Shown here: positions 1 through 7,424 of the stretch, in pieces
How the letters are laid out: each line of letters starts with the position of its first letter
Position numbering within the stretch: the stretch's first letter is position 1
Origin: Clostridia bacterium
GTDB taxonomy: Bacteria; Bacillota; Clostridia; Oscillospirales; Acutalibacteraceae
Length of the DNA: 12,069 bases
Direction of reading: 5' to 3'
NCBI GenBank assembly: GCA_017437165.1
Contig: JAFSBS010000158.1
Location: 1-12,069, forward strand
Notes under the pieces: generated by a model
Database searches by the model: none
Seen by the model: the letters and a program-made list of their open reading frames with translations, nothing else
Told to the model about the DNA's origin: nothing
Program-made: the position numbers and the translations under genes

Positions 1-1
1 A

Positions 2-910
2 CTTCTTCAGACACTTGGACTTCACGCAGGTATTACAATGACTGCTCACCCAATGACTCTTTATGTTTACGTTTCAGGTGATGCTCTTAATGACATTATG
101 AAAATTAAGAAACTTGTTGACTTCCAGGACGTAAATGAAGTTGAACCATCAACAGAGCCTAGTGAAGAAGACAAAACTCCGGGTAACGACGAAAACAAAG
201 GTGATACAAACACCGATACTGATAAAGATACAGACACAGATAAAAACGACGGTACTACATCAGATGTAGTAATCAGTGATGGTGAAACATCACTCGTTAA
301 ACTCACACTTCAATACATCAATAAAGATGCAGCAAAGAGTATTATTTCTACATTTGGTTACAAAGTGGAAGTTCTCGGTCTTGACCTTTATGAGAAAGTT
401 CTCTGGCTCCGTGGCGGAACTGACGCGGTAAACGAAGCAATAGAACAAATTAAACAACACGACGTTTCCGGTAATAACACCGAAAGAGTTTCGTTTACTT
501 ACGATTTACAGAACATCGTTGCTTCTGAACTTCAGAACAAAATCAGCAATATGGATATTGATGGTGTTGAATTCTACTTCGGTTCATATCCAGAACTCAC
601 AAAATCAATTATTGTTTATTGTCCTGCAAATCAGGTTGAAAATGTTAAGAATGTTATAGCAACACTTGACAGCAACCTCGGTAAAATGTATTACCCGATT
701 GCTACAATTACATCAAATGAGGAACTCCAGGCTCTTGCAACTAAAGAAGCTCTTGTTGTTAAATTCCTTAACAATCCGGGTATTACAGTTGATTCATTTA
801 TTGTTTCTGAAGACCTTGACCCAACAGAAAATGTTAAATATATTGTTTACGTTTGCGAATCACCTGAAAACATTGATTTGATTTCAAAAATGTGGTCAAC
901 AATCGGTTAA
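2..910 (+). CDS. Secretin N-domain repeat protein, 3' part (5' end outside window), no secretin barrel
   Basis: The frame is open from base 2, so the first ATG at 38 is probably internal and the N-terminus is missing. The visible 302 residues form four similar modules at about 2-121, 290-463, 488-676 and 680-907. Each shows the pattern of a secretin short domain (Secretin_N, beta-alpha-beta-beta-alpha): a hydrophobic strand, a helix with a Leu/Ile core, a strand ending in a phrase such as LWLRGG or LYVYVSG, and a closing helix ending near D. Modules 1 and 2 are joined by an acidic Asp/Thr/Glu/Lys-rich linker (about 130-290), which looks disordered. In PilQ/GspD-type secretins these modules precede a C-terminal beta-barrel; here the protein stops inside the last module, so no barrel is encoded. 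Its place ahead of pilT suggests a role outside the membrane, perhaps as a partner of PilN/PilO, but that is inference. Family assignment is from pattern only. Confidence 0.6.
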   Translation, partial: LLQTLGLHAGITMTAHPMTLYVYVSGDALNDIMKIKKLVDFQDVNEVEPSTEPSEEDKTPGNDENKGDTNTDTDKDTDTDKNDGTTSDVVISDGETSLVKLTLQYINKDAAKSIISTFGYKVEVLGLDLYEKVLWLRGGTDAVNEAIEQIKQHDVSGNNTERVSFTYDLQNIVASELQNKISNMDIDGVEFYFGSYPELTKSIIVYCPANQVENVKNVIATLDSNLGKMYYPIATITSNEELQALATKEALVVKFLNNPGITVDSFIVSEDLDPTENVKYIVYVCESPENIDLISKMWSTIG

Positions 911-948
911 TTTGTACGAGATATAATTTTGCGGTTTTAGATTATTAT

Positions 949-986
949 CTTTATCGGATAAAGCAGTTTAAACGGTTTAACTGCTT
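949..986 (+). other. Two overlapping hairpins before pilT
   Basis: The 100-nt gap between the secretin-N gene and pilT holds two inverted repeats. The first pairs CTTTAT (949-954) with ATAAAG (958-963). The second pairs AAGCAGTT (961-968) with AACTGCTT (979-986) and continues with AAA/TTT after one bulged T. Both have a CGG loop. They share bases 961-963, so they cannot both form fully. No U-tract follows the second hairpin, so it is not a standard intrinsic terminator. It could stabilise or process the transcript, or slow transcription. The inverted repeats are clear; the function is unknown. Confidence 0.4.
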
Positions 987-997
987 CTCTGTAAAAT

Positions 998-1013
998 GGA
1001 GTGAAATTTAGTG
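998..1013 (+). promoter_or_regulatory. SD and GTG start of pilT
   Basis: GGAG at 998-1001 lies 9 nt before GTG at 1011. No ATG lies near this SD in the right frame, and the protein then begins with the N-terminal region expected of PilT. This supports a GTG start. Confidence 0.75.
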
Positions 1014-2102
1014 TTAGAATTTTTAAATCAGGAGAGTAATTATCCTGTAACTTTAGATGATTTACTCAGATTAACAGTTGAAAGCAAAGGCTCTGACTTG
1101 CACCTTGTTGTCGGTATGGAACCTTGTATAAGAATTGACGGTGACATTGTTAAGCAGGATTTTCCGAGAATGATGCCTGCTGATGTTGAAGCAATGCTTA
1201 TGAAGGTGCTTTCACCTCGTGACAGACAGGACCTTCTCACAAATTTAGAACTCGATATTTCTTATTCAGTTCCTAAATGCGCTCGTTTCAGAGGTAACAT
1301 CATTGTTCAGCGTGGTACTCTTGCAGCGGTTTTCAGAGCAATTCCATTTGAAATTCCTGCTCTTGAAACATTAGGACTCCCTGCCGATGTAAGAAGACTT
1401 TGCACTTTACCAAGAGGTCTTATTCTTGTTACAGGTCCTACAGGTAGTGGTAAATCAACTACTCTTGCGGCTATGATTAACTATATGAATACTAATTTTG
1501 AGTATAATATGGTTACTATTGAAGACCCTATCGAATTCTTACACTCACATAAAAAATCAATAGTTCGTCAACGTGAATTAGGCAGTGATACTTTAAGTTT
1601 CAATAATGCTTTAAGAACTGTTCTTCGTCACGACCCCGACGTTATTATGATAGGCGAAATGCGTGACCCTGAAAGTATTGCCATTGCTCTTACAGCGGCT
1701 GAAACAGGTCACTTGGTGCTTTCTACTTTGCATACCCAGACTGCGCCACTCACAATCGCACGTATTATTGACTCATTCCCATCTTCACAACAAAATCAGG
1801 TTCGTAACCAACTTTCAAATACACTTAAAGCAGTTATTTCACAACAACTTTTACCACGTTTAGGTGGTGGCCGTGTTGCTGCTATTGAGTATATGATTGA
1901 TACTCCTGCTATCAAGAGTATGATTCGTGAAGGTAAGGATCACCAACTTTACGGTACAATGCAGACTGCTCAAAAAGAGGGTATGCAGACTATGGACCAG
2001 TCACTTCTTAAACTTATGAGAGAACAAAGAATTTCAAGAGAAAGTGTTCTTGAAAACTGCATTGAACGTGCAGATATTCTCCGTCAGATGCAGGCTTATT
2101 GA
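1011..2102 (+). CDS. pilT: PilT, type IV pilus retraction ATPase
   Basis: This is a cytoplasmic hexameric ATPase of the secretion ATPase superfamily that powers pilus disassembly and retraction at the PilC platform. At 363 residues it has the usual PilT length. Visible motifs: an N-terminal PAS-like region with SDLHL near residue 28; Walker A GPTGSGKST at 142-150 (Lys148); Asp box TIEDPIEF at 169-176; Walker B region ending GEMRD at 215-219 (Glu216); His box GHLVLSTLHT at 233-242; and the PilT-specific C-terminal motif AIKSMIREGKDHQ at 300-312, matching the AIRNLIRE signature needed for retraction in characterised PilTs. It lacks the four-cysteine zinc site and N-terminal extension of PilB, which supports PilT over PilB. 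It is followed by pilC after 38 nt. No abnormality is seen. Confidence 0.97.
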   Translation: MLEFLNQESNYPVTLDDLLRLTVESKGSDLHLVVGMEPCIRIDGDIVKQDFPRMMPADVEAMLMKVLSPRDRQDLLTNLELDISYSVPKCARFRGNIIVQRGTLAAVFRAIPFEIPALETLGLPADVRRLCTLPRGLILVTGPTGSGKSTTLAAMINYMNTNFEYNMVTIEDPIEFLHSHKKSIVRQRELGSDTLSFNNALRTVLRHDPDVIMIGEMRDPESIAIALTAAETGHLVLSTLHTQTAPLTIARIIDSFPSSQQNQVRNQLSNTLKAVISQQLLPRLGGGRVAAIEYMIDTPAIKSMIREGKDHQLYGTMQTAQKEGMQTMDQSLLKLMREQRISRESVLENCIERADILRQMQAY

Positions 2103-2128
2103 TTATTTTTATTTAGAATTTTTTATCG

Positions 2129-2143
2129 GGAGGGACACTCTTG
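2129..2143 (+). promoter_or_regulatory. SD and TTG start of pilC
   Basis: GGAGG at 2129-2133, within GGGAGGG, lies 7 nt before TTG at 2141. The translation from this TTG begins with the normal PilC N-terminus (EFTYEALNKQG), so the TTG is the likely start despite being a weak codon. The strong SD may compensate. Confidence 0.8.
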
Positions 2144-3337
2144 GAATTTACTTACGAAGCCTTAAATAAGCAAGGTCAACCTGTAACGGGTAAAGTTACT
2201 GCTGAAAACCAATCAGAAGCAACCGAAAGACTCCGTGAAGCAGGCGTTATTGTTACAAAAATTGAACAAGTAAGAACAGGAACAAAGAAAAAGAAAGGCA
2301 AAAAAGTCCCTCTTGCAGATATGTCAATGTTCAGTCGTCAGTTAGCGGCTATGCTTGATGCAGGTATTCCTGTTACACAAGCACTTTCAACACTTGCGGC
2401 ACAAACAACACACCAGACTTTAGCAGGTTCTGTAAGAACAATTGCAGAAGAAGTTGAAGGCGGTGCCGCACTTTCAGATGCGTTTGCAAATCAGAAGCCG
2501 GTCTTTTCAGACTTGTATTGCTCAATGGTTGCAGCCGGTGAAATTGGTGGTATGCTTGACAAAACATTACTTGCTATGTCGAACCAGTTACATAAAGACA
2601 AGCAACTTAAAGATGCTGTTAAATCGGCAACATCCTATCCTAAAATGGTTGGTGGTATGGCAGTTATTATCTGTATTGTTATGATTATCTTTATGGTACC
2701 TACCTTTAAAGAAATGACTGCTACTGCTGAAGAAATAAACCCGGTTACACAGTTTATTTATAATCTTTCAGATTCACTCAGGGCGCATTGGTATTTTTAT
2801 ATTGTTGGTCTTGCTGTAGCAATATTTGTAATCAGATTGATTGTAAAATCACCACCGGTCCAAAACTTCTGGGAAAATCATAAAATGAAATTCCCACTTA
2901 TAGGTGAACTTTTAGCAAAGACAATTCTTGCTCGTTTCTGCCGTATTTTTGCAACACTTCTTGCAGGCGGTGTTACAGCAATTAAAGCACTTGAAACTGC
3001 GGGTCCGACTTCAGGTTCAAAACTTGTTGCCAATGCAGTTACTGATGCTATAGAACAAATTGAAAATGGTAGAACAATCCACGAGTCGTTGGATGAATCA
3101 GGTCTATTTCCACCTATGCTCGTCAGTATGATAGCAATCGGTGAAGAGGCAGGTACATTGCCTACAATGCTTGATAAGGTTGCAGAATTCTACGAAGAAG
3201 ATGTTACATCACTTTCTAAAAACTTAGGTACAACACTTGAACCTTTAATGATGTTGTTACTTGGTCTTGTTGTTGGTTTCCTTCTTATTGCACTTTATCT
3301 TCCTGTTTTCCAGGCAGCTACAGCTACACCTGCGTAA
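2141..3337 (+). CDS. pilC: PilC, type IV pilus inner-membrane platform protein
   Basis: PilC (GspF/PulF family) is the polytopic membrane platform on which PilB and PilT act. The 398 residues match the family length. An N-terminal FTYEALNKQG segment is typical of PilC/GspF. Two T2SSF domains follow: the first begins around MFSRQLAAMLDAGIPV (63-78) with VAAGEIGGML at 130-139, the second around RFCRIFATLLAGGV (265-278) with IAIGEEAGTLPTML at 331-344, the expected duplication. Likely membrane spans are about 170-188, 216-236 and 367-390. A lysine-rich stretch at 49-55 lies in the N-terminal cytoplasmic part. The gene ends in tandem TAA codons and is followed by pilM after 41 nt. No competing identity is likely except GspF/ComGB, which the pilT and pilM-O context argues against. 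Confidence 0.97.
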   Translation: MEFTYEALNKQGQPVTGKVTAENQSEATERLREAGVIVTKIEQVRTGTKKKKGKKVPLADMSMFSRQLAAMLDAGIPVTQALSTLAAQTTHQTLAGSVRTIAEEVEGGAALSDAFANQKPVFSDLYCSMVAAGEIGGMLDKTLLAMSNQLHKDKQLKDAVKSATSYPKMVGGMAVIICIVMIIFMVPTFKEMTATAEEINPVTQFIYNLSDSLRAHWYFYIVGLAVAIFVIRLIVKSPPVQNFWENHKMKFPLIGELLAKTILARFCRIFATLLAGGVTAIKALETAGPTSGSKLVANAVTDAIEQIENGRTIHESLDESGLFPPMLVSMIAIGEEAGTLPTMLDKVAEFYEEDVTSLSKNLGTTLEPLMMLLLGLVVGFLLIALYLPVFQAATATPA

Positions 3338-3378
3338 TAATTCGCAAAAAGATAATTATTCATAGGGAGTTAGAACAA

Positions 3379-4350
3379 ATGACAAAAGTAAACAGCGCAA
3401 TCGGAATTGAATATAATTCTCACGAGATTAAAGCGGTAGAATTACTTAAAAAACCAGATGGCACATTAGAGGCTACTGCTTTTGGTAAAGAGATAATTCC
3501 CGAAGGTGTTATGAATGAGGGTATGATTGCTGATACAGAAACATTTATTTCTGTATTAAATCAACTTTTCAGTTCAGGTAATTTCACAGAGAATGCACCT
3601 GTTGTAGTCGGCGTAAATAACGAAAATGTTATTTTACGTTATGCTACATTCCCAAAAGTTCCCGACGACAAATTAAGAAATGTTATCACAATGCAGGCGG
3701 GTGACTTTATTCCTGTTCCTGTAAGCGAATTAGGTCTTGACTTTGTTGTTATCAATGAGGCAGTTGATGATGATGACCAACCGATTATAAATGTTCTTTT
3801 AATTGGTGCGAGAACACAGATGCTTGAAAATCTCATTGGTTGTTTTAATGAATCAAAATTTGATGTTATGGATATTGATAGTTCATTTTTAGCATGGATT
3901 CGTGCAACAATGGAAGAAGCAGTTCCTGACGAAATTTACGGTTTTCTCAATTTAACAGACGACGTTCTCAACTTCGTTGTTATTGTTGAAAATGATATTA
4001 AAATGGTTCGTTCAATCGGTATTCCTGACCGTGCGGCATTAGATGTAAGAAAAGTATTTGAGAATGCTGAAGCATTAACCGAAGAAGAAGTTATGTCAGT
4101 TACAGATTTTATGTATCAGGAACTTTCATCTTCAATCAGTTATTTCCAGATGCAGTATGGTTACCAGATAAATAAAATAATATTTTCTGCAGCATCTTCC
4201 GCTCAAAGCAGTCTCCTTGAGGCAATCAGTCAGAAATCTTATGTTCCGGTTACTTTACCGAACCTTTACAATAATTATATGACAAATGACTTCAACCCTG
4301 AAGGTTTCACAGGTTGTATTAGTCTTGCAAAAGTCGCATTGGAGGGTTAA
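3379..4350 (+). CDS. pilM: PilM, actin-like cytoplasmic T4P alignment protein
   Basis: PilM is an FtsA/actin-fold protein on the cytoplasmic face that binds the N-terminal tail of PilN and couples the envelope-spanning complex to the motors. The 323 residues are slightly short for the family (about 340-360). The N-terminus has the phosphate-1-like strand AIGIEYNSHEIKAVEL (7-22). The segment around LRYATFPKVPDDKL (86-99), then Q106 and the DFIPVPVSELGLDF stretch (109-122), is characteristic of PilM. The second phosphate-loop region (about 187-200, FLNLTDD) has Asn where an Asp-Gly type motif is common, so nucleotide binding could be weaker. The start is ATG with GGGAG at 3365-3369. The SD of pilN lies inside the last codons, which suggests translational coupling. 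Confidence 0.93.
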   Translation: MTKVNSAIGIEYNSHEIKAVELLKKPDGTLEATAFGKEIIPEGVMNEGMIADTETFISVLNQLFSSGNFTENAPVVVGVNNENVILRYATFPKVPDDKLRNVITMQAGDFIPVPVSELGLDFVVINEAVDDDDQPIINVLLIGARTQMLENLIGCFNESKFDVMDIDSSFLAWIRATMEEAVPDEIYGFLNLTDDVLNFVVIVENDIKMVRSIGIPDRAALDVRKVFENAEALTEEEVMSVTDFMYQELSSSISYFQMQYGYQINKIIFSAASSAQSSLLEAISQKSYVPVTLPNLYNNYMTNDFNPEGFTGCISLAKVALEG

Positions 4351-4356
4351 AAAGTG
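4341..4356 (+). promoter_or_regulatory. SD inside the pilM end and GTG start of pilN
   Basis: GGAGG at 4341-4345 lies within the last codons of pilM. The pilM TAA is at 4348-4350, and the GTG start of pilN is at 4354, 8 nt after the SD. Ribosomes ending pilM would uncover or reuse this site, which fits coupled synthesis of two partner proteins. Confidence 0.8.
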
Positions 4357-4968
4357 AAATATAGAGTTAGTTTGCTTCCCGAAAGCAGAAAAAAACAAAT
4401 CAATGCGAGAAATACGATAGCGAAAATCAGAGCTGTATCACTTTCAGTTTTAGCAGTGCTTGTAGCATTTGCGGTAGTTGTAGTGGCTGTTGGAATTTAT
4501 GCAAACAGTCAACTTAAAGAAGTTAAACAACTTGACCAACAATGTATAACTGAAATTGAAAAACTCTCATCATACAGAGAAATTCACGCAGCTTTACAAC
4601 AGAGGATAAATCTTTTTGATAAAATTCAGGTTAAAGAACCTGCTCTTTATACATTTGTTTACGAATGGAGCCAAATTGACCACCCGGGTGTCAGTGTAGA
4701 TACTTTTGATTGTGTCAGTTGGAAAACAGACCGTTTATGTACAATATCGGGTACTTGCAGTACTCGTTCAGAGTATTTAGCGTATGAAGAGTCTCTTTCA
4801 AAAATAAAGGGAGTTACTTCTGTAAGCTGTGTCAATTACCAGACAAATGTTGGTGCGGGTGAAGGTTCGTTAGCAACATTTACAATAAGTGTTGCAGTAA
4901 GTGGTGGTACACCTGTTGTAGAAACAACTGTTCCTGCAACAACAACCACAACAACAGCAGCGCAGTAA
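4354..4968 (+). CDS. pilN: PilN, bitopic T4P alignment protein
   Basis: This 204-residue protein fits PilN. A short cytoplasmic tail carries VSLLPESRK (5-13), resembling the conserved INLLP motif that PilM binds. One membrane span follows at about 27-50, then a coiled-coil-like stretch (51-85), then a small alpha/beta domain. Tail-first topology places the bulk outside the membrane, where PilN pairs with PilO. The C-terminus ends in a threonine-rich tail (TTVPATTTTTTAAQ) that is unlike the compact end of proteobacterial PilN and resembles a surface-exposed or glycosylated linker. Four cysteines lie in the outer domain (near 139-175), so a disulfide is possible. Identity rests on topology, the N-terminal motif and its position between pilM and pilO, more than on sequence of the outer domain. 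Confidence 0.85.
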   Translation: MKYRVSLLPESRKKQINARNTIAKIRAVSLSVLAVLVAFAVVVVAVGIYANSQLKEVKQLDQQCITEIEKLSSYREIHAALQQRINLFDKIQVKEPALYTFVYEWSQIDHPGVSVDTFDCVSWKTDRLCTISGTCSTRSEYLAYEESLSKIKGVTSVSCVNYQTNVGAGEGSLATFTISVAVSGGTPVVETTVPATTTTTTAAQ

Positions 4969-4980
4969 GGGGGCGACACA

Positions 4981-5559
4981 ATGAAAAAAGATTTAAAAGA
5001 TATTTCGTTTAACGAATTAAAAGAGTCGCCTTACTTTGTGTTGACTTGTTATATACTTGTAATTCTTCTTGTTCTTGGTGGTATAGGGTTTGGTATTTTT
5101 ACAATCTTTGACACTAAAGCAGAACTTGTTTCAACAAGAGAATCTTATGCAACACATCTTCAGGAGATTGCAACTCTTGAAGAGTTAAGAGCGCAAAGCC
5201 AGAAGGCTGAAGAACAGCTCAGTGTTTACAAAGAAGTTCTTCCCGATAATTTGGGCGATGTTTATATTCTTTCAGAAAATGTTGAAAAAGTATGCGAAAA
5301 CTTTGGTCTTAAAATTGTTGAGTTCCAGGCTCCGGTTGAGGAGACTTCAGATACAAAGGAAACTATTTTGAACTTATCTGTTGAAGGTTCATTTTCAAAT
5401 ATAGTTTTATTTATGCAATACGTATCAACTTTACGTCAGATTCACAGAATAGATGCAATTTCACTTACTGCAGATGATACTTCTCTTTATACAGCAAGAT
5501 TGACAATTGTTCATTTATCTCAGGACGGCGCAACAGGTATTGTGGAAGTGACACAATAA
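4981..5559 (+). CDS. pilO: PilO, bitopic T4P alignment protein
   Basis: This 192-residue protein fits PilO: a short cytoplasmic N-terminus, one membrane span at about 18-43, a coiled coil rich in Glu/Gln/Ala (about 50-90), then a ferredoxin-like domain with the phrase GLKIVEFQAPVEE near 112-124 and the hydrophobic strand-helix pattern NIVLFMQYVSTL near 140-151, which resembles the PilO family core. PilO dimerises with PilN outside the membrane and sets pilus alignment and motor coupling. It starts at ATG 12 nt after pilN, with AAGGGGG at 4967-4973. PilP, the lipoprotein that normally joins PilN/PilO to PilQ in diderm bacteria, does not follow; pilB comes next. Confidence 0.85.
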   Translation: MKKDLKDISFNELKESPYFVLTCYILVILLVLGGIGFGIFTIFDTKAELVSTRESYATHLQEIATLEELRAQSQKAEEQLSVYKEVLPDNLGDVYILSENVEKVCENFGLKIVEFQAPVEETSDTKETILNLSVEGSFSNIVLFMQYVSTLRQIHRIDAISLTADDTSLYTARLTIVHLSQDGATGIVEVTQ

Positions 5560-5582
5560 CGGATTGTTTAAACTGTTAGTAT

Positions 5583-5614
5583 AAGATTTTTTAATGTGGA
5601 AAGTTAAAAATCTT
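5583..5614 (+). other. Hairpin directly before the pilB SD
   Basis: AAGATTTTTTAA (5583-5594) can pair with TTAAAAATCTT (5604-5614) around the 9-nt loop TGTGGAAAG, giving an 11-bp stem with one bulged T. The SD AAAGGAG begins 2 nt after the stem. The stem is A/U rich and has no downstream U-tract, so it is unlikely to terminate strongly. A role in mRNA stability or ribosome access for pilB is possible. Confidence 0.45.
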
Positions 5615-5618
5615 TAAA

Positions 5619-5634
5619 GGAGAAAATAGTTTTG
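5619..5634 (+). promoter_or_regulatory. SD and TTG start of pilB
   Basis: GGAG at 5619-5622, within AAAGGAGA, is 9 nt before TTG at 5632. Translation from here gives an MshEN-like N-terminus directly. No in-frame ATG occurs in the first part of the domain, so the TTG start is well supported. Confidence 0.8.
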
Positions 5635-7320
5635 GCTGAAAATAATGTAGTAATCCCGGGTAGCATTGGCTACTTCTTGATAAAGGGTAATGTAATCACA
5701 GAAGAACAACTTTTTCATGCTCTTGAATTACAGTCACAGGAAAAAGGTCTTTTAGGTCAGATTCTCGTTGATTTGGGGTACTGTAGCGAAGCAGATATTT
5801 CCCGTGCAATTGAGCAAAAAACAGGTTGTAAATACGTTTCAATTGAAGAGATTGGTGTCAACTTTGCAATAGCAAATATGATTCCGATTGAATACAGTGT
5901 AAAAAAAGGTGTTTTACCGCTCTACGAAGAAGATGGAAAGCTCTTTGTAGCGATGAAAAATCCAAATGACGTTGTTACACGAGATAACTTGTCGGTTCTT
6001 GCCGGTATGGAAGTTGTGCCTGTTGTTGTTACAGACACAGAACTTGATGCGGCTATAGACTCTATTCTCAACAATATCAATGTTGATGAATATGATGAAG
6101 AAGCAGCAGAGGAAGAAGCACTTGAATCACTTGATAATGATTTAGATGAAAAACCTGCTGTTCAACTTGTTAATCAGGTTATTACAAACGCAGTTCGTTC
6201 AGGAGCATCTGATATTCACTTTGAGCCGATGGAAAAATCTTTGAGAGTTCGTCTTCGTATAGATGGCGTTCTTCACGAAGTTATGACTCAACCTATAAAA
6301 CTTCATGCATCAGTTGCTTCTCGTGTTAAAGTTATCGGCGGTATGGATATTGCCGAAAGAAGAATTCCACAGGACGGTCGTACAACTGTTAAGGTTGATG
6401 AACGAACATTCGATATCCGTATTGCTGTGTTACCATCAGTTTACGGTGAAAAAATCGTTATGCGTCTTCTTGAACGTGGTTCGAAATCTGTTCAACTTAA
6501 AGATATTAACTTCTCAAAAGACCAGGAATCAAAGTTTTTGAACACAATACACTTACCTTACGGATTCTTGCTTGTTACAGGTACTACTGGTAGTGGTAAA
6601 TCTACAACTTTGTATGCTACACTTGCAGAAGTTAGTGATATTTCCAAACACGTTATTACACTTGAAGACCCTGTTGAACGCCGTATGGCTGGTCTTTGTC
6701 AGGTACAGATGAACGCAAGAGCGGGTATGACATTCGCAGCGGCTCTTCGTTCTGTACTCCGTGCCGACCCTGATATAGTGATGGTCGGTGAAATCCGTGA
6801 CGGTGAAACTGCAAAAATCGCCGTTGAATCAGCTCTTACAGGTCACATGGTTTTCTCCACATTGCATACAAATGATGCTCCCGGTGCGGTTACCCGTCTT
6901 GATGAAATGGGTGTTGAACCATTCCTTACAGCATCTTCACTTGTTGGTGTTTTAGCGCAGCGTCTTGTTCGTGTACTTTGCCCACGTTGTAAAGAGGAAG
7001 TTGAAGTTACTTATAAAGAACTTTTAGATAGTATGCCGGACTTCCCGCATGAAGGCAAAAAACCAACAGATACAATCAAAATTCACAAGGCGAAAGGTTG
7101 TATTGCTTGTAACAATACAGGTTACAAAGGTCGTCAGGGTGTATTTGAATTTTTACAAGTTACAAATGAAATGCGTGAACTTATTATTAAACGTGCAAGT
7201 TCTGCAGAAATAAAAGAACTTGCTATAAAGCAGGGTATGCATACACTCCGTCAGGAAGGTATAGATAAAATTCTCGAAGGTACGACATCTGTTGAAGAAG
7301 TTCTCCGTGTTCTTGTATAA
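5632..7320 (+). CDS. pilB: PilB, type IV pilus extension ATPase with MshEN-like N-terminus
   Basis: PilB is the cytoplasmic ATPase that drives pilin polymerisation through PilC. Its 562 residues match the family. The N-terminus holds two tandem MshEN-type motifs (about 11-31 and 40-60: x-I/L-G-x-x-L-V/I-x-x-G-x-x-x-x-x-x-L/I), followed by the rest of the N1 domain to about 145. A very acidic linker follows (about 149-174). The ATPase core shows Walker A GTTGSGKST at 317-325 (Lys323), Asp box TLEDPVE at 343-349, Walker B region DPDIVMVGEIRD at 379-390 (Glu387) and His box GHMVFSTLHT at 404-413. Four cysteines (450, 453, 490, 493) form the zinc site of PilB/GspE. In MshE-type proteins the N-terminal motifs bind c-di-GMP; here the usual leading Arg of motif 1 is Ser11, so binding is uncertain. 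GspE is the main alternative, but pilT and pilM-O favour PilB. Confidence 0.97.
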   Translation: MAENNVVIPGSIGYFLIKGNVITEEQLFHALELQSQEKGLLGQILVDLGYCSEADISRAIEQKTGCKYVSIEEIGVNFAIANMIPIEYSVKKGVLPLYEEDGKLFVAMKNPNDVVTRDNLSVLAGMEVVPVVVTDTELDAAIDSILNNINVDEYDEEAAEEEALESLDNDLDEKPAVQLVNQVITNAVRSGASDIHFEPMEKSLRVRLRIDGVLHEVMTQPIKLHASVASRVKVIGGMDIAERRIPQDGRTTVKVDERTFDIRIAVLPSVYGEKIVMRLLERGSKSVQLKDINFSKDQESKFLNTIHLPYGFLLVTGTTGSGKSTTLYATLAEVSDISKHVITLEDPVERRMAGLCQVQMNARAGMTFAAALRSVLRADPDIVMVGEIRDGETAKIAVESALTGHMVFSTLHTNDAPGAVTRLDEMGVEPFLTASSLVGVLAQRLVRVLCPRCKEEVEVTYKELLDSMPDFPHEGKKPTDTIKIHKAKGCIACNNTGYKGRQGVFEFLQVTNEMRELIIKRASSAEIKELAIKQGMHTLRQEGIDKILEGTTSVEEVLRVLV

Positions 7321-7336
7321 TTCATATTTTATTCAT

Positions 7337-7361
7337 TTATATTGCCTATATGGCAATATAA
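7337..7361 (+). other. Inverted repeat after pilB
   Basis: TTATATTGCC (7337-7346) pairs perfectly with GGCAATATAA (7352-7361) around the loop TATAT. No U-tract follows. The right arm overlaps a second, A/T-only inverted repeat, TATAATAA (7357-7364) with TTATTATA (7377-7384), so only one can form at a time. They lie upstream of the clear terminator at 7390 and may protect the 3' end of the pilT-pilB transcript. Confidence 0.45.
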
Positions 7362-7389
7362 TAATGTAAAAAAATGTTATTATAAAAGA

Positions 7390-7424
7390 GGGGAACGAAC
7401 TGAATATGTTTGTTCCCCATTTTT
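7390..7424 (+). terminator. Rho-independent terminator after pilB
   Basis: GGGGAACGAAC (7390-7400) pairs with GTTTGTTCCCC (7408-7418), an 11-bp stem with one G-U pair and a 7-nt loop, followed by ATTTTT (7419-7424). This is a textbook intrinsic terminator. An A-rich run before it (7384-7388) is short. It ends or attenuates the pilus-machine transcript before the two large pilin-like genes. No clear promoter lies between it and the next gene, so partial read-through is likely. Confidence 0.85.

Noticed and set aside
67..306. Minus-strand open frame over the acidic linker
   Set aside because: It is Ser/Val-rich because the sense strand is Asp/Thr-rich low complexity; there is no SD and the sense gene is convincing.
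922..927. TATAAT before pilT as a promoter -10
   Set aside because: No TTGACA-like -35 at 16-18 nt upstream and no extended -10; such hexamers are common in AT-rich gaps.
1011..7320. Competence (ComG) or type II secretion operon
   Set aside because: A true PilT with the AIRNLIRE-like motif plus PilM, PilN and PilO is typical of type IV pili; ComG operons lack these.
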